A stretch of DNA of 8,968 nt from Wenzhouxiangella sp. (GTDB taxonomy: Bacteria; Pseudomonadota; Gammaproteobacteria; Xanthomonadales; Wenzhouxiangellaceae). A program made the position numbers and the translations under genes. The notes under the pieces were generated by a model. It worked only from the letters and a program-made list of their open reading frames with translations, was not told the origin of the DNA and searched no databases. Shown here piece by piece: positions 1-4,860 of the stretch (within the stretch, counting starts at the first letter, position 1; the number at the start of each line of letters is the position of its first letter). The stretch lies in contig SKKM01000047.1 of assembly GCA_007121485.1 (NCBI GenBank), forward strand, positions 1 to 8,968, written 5' to 3'.

Positions 1-775
1 GCACCACCGGCTCGTTCAGCGGCCGGCCGGCCAGCAGCAGCAGGCGGCCGCCTTCGGCACCGGCGACCACGGTGACCGCATCGCCATCGCTCAGGACCGC
101 CGCGTCGCGCTTCGGCACGCTCTGTCCGGCCACGGTGATCTCGCCTTCGTAGACGTAGATCAGGCTGTTGTAGCCGGCCCGGATCGGAATCTCGACCGAT
201 GACCCCGCTTCCAGCCGCAGGTCGGCGAACAGCGGATCGGTGGCCATCTCGCCGCCTTGGGCGTTGACCACGCCGCCCTGCTCAAGCCCACCTAGATGCA
301 AACGCCCGGCGATGAGCCGGGCCATGCCGCCGGCAAAGGCCAGTTCCGGCAACGCATCGGCCGGAATGTCGCGGTACTCGGCCGGGCGCATCTTCTCGGC
401 CGCCGGCAGGTTGATCCAGAGCTGGAAGCCGCGCATGCGGCCCTCGCTCTGCTGCGGCATTTCCGAGTGGATCACGCCGCGGCCGGCGGTCATCCACTGC
501 ACCGAGCCGGGCCCCAGGTCGCCCACGTTGCCGAGGTGATCCTGGTGCTGCATGCGCCCGTCGAGCATGTAGGTCACGGTCTCGAAGCCGCGATGCGGAT
601 GGGCCGGGAAGCCGGCGATGTAGTCGTCCGGATTGTCGGAGAAGAACTCGTCCAGCATCAGGAAGGGATCCAGGCGGGCGAAGCCCGAAGATCCGATGCT
701 GCGGCGCAGCTTGACGCCGGCACCGTCCGATGTCGCCTGCGACCGGATCAGTCTTTGTATGGTGCGCGCGCTCAT
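1..775 (-). CDS. Pirin family protein (bicupin, quercetinase-like), C-terminus cut by window edge
   Basis: Reading from ATG at 775 to the left edge gives 258 codons without a stop. The N-terminal cupin is clear: H59-P-H61-R-G-F-E-T at residues 59-66 and V-I-H103-S-E105-M-P near 101-107 supply the HxH and HxE metal ligands of pirins. A second, more degenerate cupin half follows. The last visible residues, G-R-P-L-N-E-P-V-V, match the conserved pirin motif that normally lies before G-P-F-V-M-N-T, so only about 25-40 residues should be missing. Bacterial pirins are cytoplasmic metal-binding proteins; some (e.g. E. coli YhhW) cleave quercetin, but the physiological substrate is usually unknown. 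The gene starts two bases after the azoreductase stop (TGA-AC-ATG) with no good Shine-Dalgarno sequence, so it is probably translated by coupling. The family call is firm; a quercetinase activity is only inference. Confidence 0.93.
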   Translation of the reverse strand, partial: MSARTIQRLIRSQATSDGAGVKLRRSIGSSGFARLDPFLMLDEFFSDNPDDYIAGFPAHPHRGFETVTYMLDGRMQHQDHLGNVGDLGPGSVQWMTAGRGVIHSEMPQQSEGRMRGFQLWINLPAAEKMRPAEYRDIPADALPELAFAGGMARLIAGRLHLGGLEQGGVVNAQGGEMATDPLFADLRLEAGSSVEIPIRAGYNSLIYVYEGEITVAGQSVPKRDAAVLSDGDAVTVVAGAEGGRLLLLAGRPLNEPVV

Positions 776-777
776 GT

Positions 778-1386
778 TCAGGCCGCCAGCGGCAGGGCCG
801 CGATGCGGCTGCGCGCCTGCTCCAGGGCTGCTGCGGCCGCTTCCTCACCATAGGCCAGGCCTTCGGCGTAGGTGAAGTGAATGTCCTTGAAGCCCAGCAT
901 GCCGAAGAACATCTCGATGAGGCGAGTCTGGGTGTCGTTGGCCGTGCCGCTGTACTGGCCGCCGCGCGCGCAGAACACATACAGGGGCTTGGGCTCAAGC
1001 AGGCCCTGAGGCCCGTTTTCGGTGTAGCGGAAGGTGATGCCGGCGCGGGCAACGCGATCCATCCAGGCCTTGAAAGTCGACGGCACGGTGAAGTTGTACA
1101 TCGGCAGAGCCAGCACCACCGCGTCGGCCTGGCGAAGTTCGGCAATCAACTCATCGGAAACCGCCAGCGCTTTTTTCTGCGCTTCATTGAGTTGGTCGGC
1201 CTCCGCCTGCCAGCCGCTGACTTCCTCGGCGCTCAGGTGCGGCAGCGGTGCGGTGGCCAGATCGCGCGTTACCACGCTGCCTTCCGGATGGGTCTCGCGC
1301 CAGCGCTGCACGAAGGCATCGGCAAGCTGGCTGGACTGACCGGCGCCGTCGAACAGGCTGGACTTGATCACAAGCAGGGTCTTCAT
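778..1386 (-). CDS. azoR: FMN-dependent NADH-azoreductase / NAD(P)H quinone reductase family (AzoR-like)
   Basis: The 202-residue protein has the usual length and flavodoxin-like fold of AzoR/AcpD. Recognisable parts are the N-terminal strand and FMN phosphate loop (L-V-I-K-S-S, residues 5-10), the FMN-binding P-M-Y-N-F (95-99), the A-R-A-G-I-T-F-R-Y-T-E-N-G-P stretch (113-126), which is almost invariant in AzoR, and the R-G-G loop (141-143). Such enzymes use NAD(P)H for two-electron reduction of quinones and, incidentally, azo dyes; they are soluble homodimers. I chose ATG 1386 because C-GGAG lies six bases upstream (1393-1396) and the protein then begins M-K-T-L-L-V-I as in the family. An upstream in-frame start at 1419 would add 11 unconserved residues. 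It forms an operon with the downstream pirin and faces a LysR regulator. The exact substrate cannot be told from sequence. Confidence 0.92.
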   Translation of the reverse strand: MKTLLVIKSSLFDGAGQSSQLADAFVQRWRETHPEGSVVTRDLATAPLPHLSAEEVSGWQAEADQLNEAQKKALAVSDELIAELRQADAVVLALPMYNFTVPSTFKAWMDRVARAGITFRYTENGPQGLLEPKPLYVFCARGGQYSGTANDTQTRLIEMFFGMLGFKDIHFTYAEGLAYGEEAAAAALEQARSRIAALPLAA

Positions 1387-1438
1387 GAGGAGCTCCGCGA
1401 ATTGATTTGAGAGAGCCATAAGATACGTTTGCCCTCGT

Positions 1439-1461
1439 CGATATAAAAGCGCAAAATATCG
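1439..1461. promoter_or_regulatory. Predicted LysR-type regulator binding box (T-N11-A inverted repeat)
   Basis: CGATAT (1439-1444) and ATATCG (1456-1461) are perfect 6-bp inverted arms separated by exactly 11 bases, giving the T-N11-A layout typical of LysR-type recognition sites. It is AT-rich against a GC-rich background and lies in the 100-bp gap between the azoreductase and the LysR-type gene, 25 bp before the latter's start. That position would allow control of both directions. The geometry is seen directly; binding is inferred. Confidence 0.6.
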
Positions 1462-1466
1462 GTCAA
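1440..1466 (-). promoter_or_regulatory. Candidate sigma70 promoter of the azoreductase-pirin operon
   Basis: On the minus strand TTGACC (1461-1466) resembles a -35 box and TATATC (1440-1445) a -10 box, with a 15-bp spacer. TATCGA at 1438-1443 would give a 17-bp spacer but is a poorer -10. The short spacer would suit a promoter that needs an activator. Transcription would begin near 1433, about 45 bases before the azoreductase ATG. It overlaps the predicted LysR-type box. Inference from motif matching only. Confidence 0.35.
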
Positions 1467-1486
1467 ACCTTTCGGTTTTTTCGAAT

Positions 1487-2374
1487 ATGCAGCCCAGAAT
1501 CAGCCTGGAACAGTGGCGCGCCCTGGTCGCGGTGGTCGATCACGGCGGCTATGCCCAGGCCGCCGAGCGTTTGAGCAAGTCGCAGTCGACGATCAGCTAC
1601 GCCGTGCACCGGATCGAGGATTTGCTGGACGTTTCGGTGCTGGAGGTGCGGGGGCGCAAGGCGCAACTGACGCCTGCCGGCCGGATGCTGGTGCGGCGTG
1701 CCCGCGCCCTGATCGAAGAAGCCGAGCGCCTGGAACGCGCCGCCGCCCTGGCCGCCGCCGGCTGGGAGACCGAGCTGCGCATCGCCGCCGAGATCATTTA
1801 TCCGACCTGGCTGCTGCTCGACTGCCTGGGTCGGCTGGCCGAGCAGCAGCCGGAGCTGCGCATCCAGCTGCATGAATCCGTGCTCGGCGGCACGGCCGAA
1901 CTGCTCACTTCCGGCCGGGTCGACCTGGCCATCGCCTCGAGCATCCCGGCCGGCTTCATCGGCGATCCCCTGATGCAGGTGCGCTTCGTCGCCGCCGCCG
2001 CGCCGCATCACCCGCTGCACCAGCTCAACCGCCCCTTAAGCGCCGAAGACCTGCGCCGCCATCGCCACCTGATCGTGCGCGACAGCGGCACCCAGCCGGC
2101 CAGTTCGGCCGCGCCCCAGGTCACCGAGCAGCGCTGGACCGTGACCGCCAAGGCCACCTCGATTGCCGCCGCCTGCCGGGGTCTGGGCTTTGCCTGGTAT
2201 GCCGAAGACATCATCCGCGGCGAACTCGACAGCGGCGCGCTCAAGCCCCTGCCCCTGGCCAGCGGCGGTGAGCGCTGGGCCACCCTGTACCTGGTGTTTG
2301 CCGACCCCGACGGCGCCGGACCGGCGGCGCGCGCCCTGGCCGAACTGCTGCGCCGGGCGGCCGCGCCGGGCTGA
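1487..2374 (+). CDS. LysR-type transcriptional regulator, divergent from azoreductase-pirin
   Basis: The 295-residue product has standard LysR-type size and order. A winged helix-turn-helix occupies about residues 5-64, including G-G-Y-A-Q-A-A-E-R-L (20-29), S-Q-S-T-I-S-Y-A-V (32-40) and L-T-P-A-G (61-65). A linker helix rich in A/E/R follows to about 90, then a substrate-binding-like effector domain (about 95-290). The DNA-binding half is highly typical; the effector half gives no clue to the ligand. Divergent orientation over a T-N11-A box is the classic arrangement in which the regulator represses itself and activates the neighbour on binding an inducer, so the azoreductase and pirin are its likely targets. 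The ATG at 1487 has no obvious Shine-Dalgarno sequence, but the conserved domain begins directly after it. It ends 42 bp before the next gene on the same strand. Confidence 0.93.
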   Translation: MQPRISLEQWRALVAVVDHGGYAQAAERLSKSQSTISYAVHRIEDLLDVSVLEVRGRKAQLTPAGRMLVRRARALIEEAERLERAAALAAAGWETELRIAAEIIYPTWLLLDCLGRLAEQQPELRIQLHESVLGGTAELLTSGRVDLAIASSIPAGFIGDPLMQVRFVAAAAPHHPLHQLNRPLSAEDLRRHRHLIVRDSGTQPASSAAPQVTEQRWTVTAKATSIAAACRGLGFAWYAEDIIRGELDSGALKPLPLASGGERWATLYLVFADPDGAGPAARALAELLRRAAAPG

Positions 2375-2399
2375 CGTCGGCCCGTGCCCGAGCCGACGG

Positions 2400-2416
2400 C
2401 GCGCTACACTAGCGCG
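2400..2416. promoter_or_regulatory. Perfect 7-bp palindrome containing a candidate -10 box, directly before the DUF432-like start
   Basis: CGCGCTA (2400-2406), a CAC centre, and TAGCGCG (2410-2416) form a perfect inverted repeat ending on the base before the ATG at 2417. It contains TACACT (2405-2410), a reasonable -10 hexamer. If used, transcription would start at about the ATG itself, giving a leaderless or nearly leaderless mRNA, consistent with the absence of a Shine-Dalgarno sequence. No convincing -35 is visible. It could instead be an operator, or a weak hairpin at the end of the LysR-type transcript; there is no T-tract. Confidence 0.4.
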
Positions 2417-3229
2417 ATGCCGACCCCGCGCAGCCGACCCAGCCTGGAGCCCTGGTGGACCCCCCGCCGGGTGGCCGTCGGCCATGGCCTGGAACTGGAC
2501 CTGGGCACGCTCAAGCTCAGGCTGGGCCACGGGCCCGATGAGTGGCGTATCGATTACGACTACCTGGCCGAGGAGGCCGCACCGGCCAAGGCGCGCATCA
2601 AGGGCCGGCGCAGCCTGCCGCCAGAGTTCAAAGAGCGCTATGTCATCGGCGGCGACTCCAGCCGGCTGAACCTGACGCCGCTGCTGGCCGACCGCAACGT
2701 GGTCATCCGCCCGCGCCAGCCGGTGTTTCTGCTGAGCGGCCAGGAAGTGACGCTGTACCTGTCCACACCGGTGTGGATCCAGATGGAAGTCGGCGAGCCA
2801 GGTACCCTGCTGCGCGAGTTGCCGGTGCAGCGGCTTTCCGACACCTGGTTCGGGCCGTCCACCCGCGAAGGCGAGATCTGTTACGCCGGCCGCACCCAGG
2901 CCCGCCATCACATCGATGAACTGCCGCGCCGGCCGCACCGCGCCATCACCCCGCTGCACATCCACAACAAGGCCTCGACGCCGCTGCCGCTGGAAAAATT
3001 CAGCCTGCCGGTGCCAATGCTGTCGCTGTACGGCAGCGCCGACGGCTCGCTGTGGACCCAGCGCCTGACCCTGACCCGCGAGGACCAGTCCGACCTGGCC
3101 GCGGTGCGGATCGATCGGCGCCCTCCGGATTACGCCGATGAAATCAAGCTGCTGGCGAAGCCGCGCCAGGATCCCGGCCGCTCCGGGCTGGTGCGCGCCT
3201 TCAGCCTGCTGTTCGGGAACCACGCATGA
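2417..3229 (+). CDS. DUF432-like protein of unknown function, coupled to an MscS-type channel
   Basis: A 270-residue protein with no signal peptide and no membrane segment, so presumably cytoplasmic. I read it as a DUF432-family protein because of the S-T-P-V-W (116-120), L-S-D-T-W-F-G-P (140-147), G-E-I-C-Y-A (152-157) and K-F-S-L-P-V-P-M-L-S-L-Y (194-205) blocks and the adjacent MscS gene; this is from memory and not certain. The pattern of short hydrophobic strands suggests a mostly beta fold. A histidine-rich segment lies at 164-183 (H-H-I-D ... P-H-R ... H-I-H-N). Its stop overlaps the channel start (ATGA, 3226-3229). I chose ATG 2417; an in-frame GTG at 2384 would add 11 residues but overrun the palindrome and candidate -10 box. 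The role is unknown. A cytosolic partner or regulator of the channel is the simplest inference. Confidence 0.8.
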   Translation: MPTPRSRPSLEPWWTPRRVAVGHGLELDLGTLKLRLGHGPDEWRIDYDYLAEEAAPAKARIKGRRSLPPEFKERYVIGGDSSRLNLTPLLADRNVVIRPRQPVFLLSGQEVTLYLSTPVWIQMEVGEPGTLLRELPVQRLSDTWFGPSTREGEICYAGRTQARHHIDELPRRPHRAITPLHIHNKASTPLPLEKFSLPVPMLSLYGSADGSLWTQRLTLTREDQSDLAAVRIDRRPPDYADEIKLLAKPRQDPGRSGLVRAFSLLFGNHA

Positions 3230-4083
3230 GCGAGTGGCTGAGCGGCATCAACTGGTCGGCCGCCCTGCCGCTGGTGCGCGCGGCCATATTGGTCCTCGCC
3301 GGCCTGATGCTGGCCTCGCTGGCCAGCCGCCTGGCCGCGCGCGCCCTGCGCCCGCGCCTGAGCACGCACGTCCTGCAGCTGATGCGGCGCCTGGTCTTCT
3401 ACGTCATTCTCGCCCTGTTCCTGGCCTCGGCCCTGCGCGAGCTGGGCTTCAGCCTGGCCGTGCTGATGGGCGCGGCCGGCGTGCTGACCGTGGCCATCGG
3501 CTTCGCCTCGCAGACCACGGCGTCCAACCTGATCAGCGGCCTGTTCCTGATCGGCGAGCGCAGCTTCGAGGTGGGTGAAATCATCAAGATCGGGTCGACC
3601 ACCGGCGAAGTGCTGTCGATCGACGCCCTGTCGGTCAAGCTCAGGACCATGGACAACCTCTACGTCCGCATCCCCAACGAGACCTTGATCAAGAGCGAGG
3701 TCACCACGCTCAACCGCTTCCCGATCCGGCGCTTCGACCTCATGCTCGGGGTGGCCTACAAGGAAGACCTGAACCGCGTGCGCGAGGCCCTGATGGCCGT
3801 GGCCGAGGCCAACATCCACTGCCTGGACGAGCCGGCGCCGCTGTTCATCTTCACCGGCTTCGGCGATTCCTCGCTGGACATCCAGTTCTCGGTCTGGGCG
3901 CGCCGGGAGAACTTCCTCACCCTGCGCAACACCATCGCCACCGAGATCAAGCAGGCCTTCGACGCGGCCGGCATCGAGATCCCCTTCCCGCACCGCACGA
4001 TCTACACCGGCGAAGTCACCAAGCCCATGCCGGTGCAGCTGGTATCGGCACCGGACGCCGCTTCAAGCGACCGCGGCAACTGA
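3226..4083 (+). CDS. MscS-family mechanosensitive ion channel
   Basis: At 285 residues this is the size of small MscS (E. coli MscS 286). Three membrane helices fit: about 13-40, 52-73 and 78-112. The third is the Gly/Ala-rich pore helix (M-G-A-A-G-V-L-T-V-A-I-G-F-A-S-Q at 81-96) leading into N-L-I-S-G-L-F-L-I-G-E-R-S-F-E-V-G (101-117), the strongest MscS signature. The beta domain with V-R-I-P-N-E (147-152) and the C-terminal alpha/beta domain ending in E-I-P-F-P-H-R-T-I-Y (251-260) are complete. It should be a heptameric inner-membrane channel that opens under membrane tension to release solutes on osmotic downshock. Its ATG overlaps the TGA of the upstream DUF432-like gene, so the two are probably made in proportion. 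Two hairpins follow the stop codon. Confidence 0.95.
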   Translation: MSEWLSGINWSAALPLVRAAILVLAGLMLASLASRLAARALRPRLSTHVLQLMRRLVFYVILALFLASALRELGFSLAVLMGAAGVLTVAIGFASQTTASNLISGLFLIGERSFEVGEIIKIGSTTGEVLSIDALSVKLRTMDNLYVRIPNETLIKSEVTTLNRFPIRRFDLMLGVAYKEDLNRVREALMAVAEANIHCLDEPAPLFIFTGFGDSSLDIQFSVWARRENFLTLRNTIATEIKQAFDAAGIEIPFPHRTIYTGEVTKPMPVQLVSAPDAASSDRGN

Positions 4084-4086
4084 GTG

Positions 4087-4130
4087 CGGCGCGAGCCCGG
4101 CCCGCTCTCGCGCCGTGAGGCAAAAGCCTC
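4087..4130 (+). terminator. Two tandem hairpins after the MscS gene, possible transcription end without T-tract
   Basis: CGGCGCGAG (4087-4095) pairs perfectly with CTCGCGCCG (4107-4115) around an 11-base loop. Two bases later GAGGC (4117-4121) and GCCTC (4126-4130) pair around AAAA. The first begins three bases after the MscS stop. Neither is followed by a run of T, so a classical intrinsic terminator is not supported. mRNA 3'-end stabilisation, or Rho-dependent termination behind the hairpins, fits better. Confidence 0.4.
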
Positions 4131-4150
4131 TCCACCGAAACATGCGAATG

Positions 4151-4183
4151 CGAATACCCCGCCCGGGACCGGGCCCGAATACC
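4151..4183. repeat. 8-bp direct repeat framing a 6-bp palindrome
   Basis: CGAATACC occurs at 4151-4158 and again at 4176-4183, 25 bp apart. Centred between them is GCCCGG-GA-CCGGGC (4161-4174). GCGAAT also occurs twice in tandem at 4144-4155, the second copy running into the first repeat. The whole lies between the MscS hairpins and the candidate promoter of the thioredoxin-fold gene. It could be a dimeric regulator site; nothing more can be said from one sequence. Confidence 0.35.
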
Positions 4184-4198
4184 GTATCAGCGACTGCC

Positions 4199-4228
4199 AA
4201 GACAGAAGCCCGGCCAGCTTGCCATAAT
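4199..4228 (+). promoter_or_regulatory. Candidate sigma70 promoter of the thioredoxin-fold gene
   Basis: CATAAT (4223-4228) is a good -10 hexamer, and AAGACA (4199-4204), sharing GACA with the consensus, lies 18 bp upstream. Transcription would start near 4235, leaving a leader of about 26 bases before the ATG at 4261 with no strong Shine-Dalgarno sequence. The promoter could also serve hrpB downstream. Motif match only. Confidence 0.4.
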
Positions 4229-4260
4229 GCAGGGCAGTCCACCGATTCGCTCAAGATGCC

Positions 4261-4821
4261 ATGGCCAAGACCGCATCCACCATGCTGCCGCTGGGTACGC
4301 CCGCCCCGGATTTCGCCTTGCCGGACACGGTGTCCGGCCGCACCGTTCGCTACGCCGACATTGCCGGCAGCAAGGCCACGCTGGTCATGTTCATCTGCAA
4401 CCATTGCCCCTTCGTCAAGCATGTGCTTGACGAACTGGTTCAACTCGGCCGGGACTACGGTCCGCCGGAGGTCGGCATGGTGGCGATCAGCAGCAACGAT
4501 GTACACGGCTACCCGCAGGACCGGCCCGAGCGCATGAAGGAGCTGGCCGAAAGCCTGAACTTCGCCTTCCCCTACCTGTACGACGAGCCGCAGAACACGG
4601 CCCGCGCCTACGGAGCGGCCTGCACCCCGGACTTCTACGTCTTCGACGGCGGGCAGCGCCTGGCCTATCGCGGCCAGCTCGACGACTCCCGCCCCGGCAA
4701 CGGCGTGCCGATCAGCGGCCGCGACATCCGCGCCGCGCTCGACGCCCTGCTGGCCGGCCGGCCCGTCAGCCCGGACCAGAAGCCTTCGATCGGCTGCAAC
4801 ATCAAGTGGAAGAGCGGCTGA
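4261..4821 (+). CDS. Thioredoxin-fold (redoxin/AhpC-TSA type) family protein with CNHC active site
   Basis: The 186-residue protein is a complete single-domain redoxin. It opens with the peroxiredoxin/TlpA-like P-A-P-D-F-A-L-P-D (14-22). The strand L-V-M-F-I then leads into the redox motif C46-N-H-C49-P-F-V-K-H. The second thioredoxin landmark is C-T-P-D-F-Y-V-F (121-128), whose Pro123 is the expected cis-proline. There is no signal peptide, so unlike TlpA/ResA it should be cytoplasmic. The C-terminus has S-I-G-C179-N-I-K-W-K, a tail I recognise as conserved in this uncharacterised subfamily. Substrate and electron donor are unknown; thiol-disulfide exchange or peroxide/thiol protection is inferred. 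hrpB begins 39 bp downstream on the same strand, so co-transcription is possible. The start is the only ATG that fits the family; another ATG at 4256 is out of frame. Confidence 0.9.
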   Translation: MAKTASTMLPLGTPAPDFALPDTVSGRTVRYADIAGSKATLVMFICNHCPFVKHVLDELVQLGRDYGPPEVGMVAISSNDVHGYPQDRPERMKELAESLNFAFPYLYDEPQNTARAYGAACTPDFYVFDGGQRLAYRGQLDDSRPGNGVPISGRDIRAALDALLAGRPVSPDQKPSIGCNIKWKSG

Positions 4822-4832
4822 TCCGAGGCGTC

Positions 4833-4860
4833 GCCGCCCGTCCCGGGTAGCGGGCGCGGC
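4833..4860 (+). promoter_or_regulatory. GC-rich hairpin ending at the hrpB start codon
   Basis: GCC-GCCCG (4833-4840) can pair with CGGGC-GC-GGC (4851-4860, two-base bulge) around a 10-base loop, filling the gap before the ATG at 4861. No separate Shine-Dalgarno sequence is visible, and the purine-rich GCGGGCG lies inside the stem. The structure could limit hrpB initiation or partly terminate the upstream transcript. In DNA this GC-rich such pairing may also arise by chance. Confidence 0.3.

Noticed and set aside
17..56. CGG/CAG-rich short repeats near the left edge
   Set aside because: They lie in the pirin coding frame and encode an ordinary Leu/Ala/Gly-rich strand; codon bias explains them.
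282..1145. A 287-codon minus-strand open frame across the pirin and azoreductase genes
   Set aside because: It is out of frame with both true genes and reads as R/P/A-rich noise; the pirin and azoreductase frames carry the conserved motifs.
730..1410. A 226-codon plus-strand open frame opposite the azoreductase
   Set aside because: No recognisable domain and composition typical of antisense shadows; the minus-strand azoreductase explains the region.
1387..1419. Extended azoreductase start at 1419
   Set aside because: The 11 extra residues are not part of the family, while ATG 1386 has a well-placed GGAG six bases upstream.
2384..2416. GTG start at 2384 for the DUF432-like gene
   Set aside because: It would place the palindrome and candidate -10 box inside the coding region and add residues with no conserved look. 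ATG 2417 is preferred, though not proven.
2036..3223. A long minus-strand open frame (395 codons) opposite the LysR-type and DUF432-like genes
   Set aside because: It is rich in Q, G, R and A with no recognisable domain and spans two well-supported plus-strand genes. It is a shadow of GC-biased codon use.
3130..3993. A 287-codon minus-strand open frame opposite MscS
   Set aside because: Composition dominated by G, Q, E, D and A without hydrophobic core patterns; MscS on the plus strand is unmistakable.
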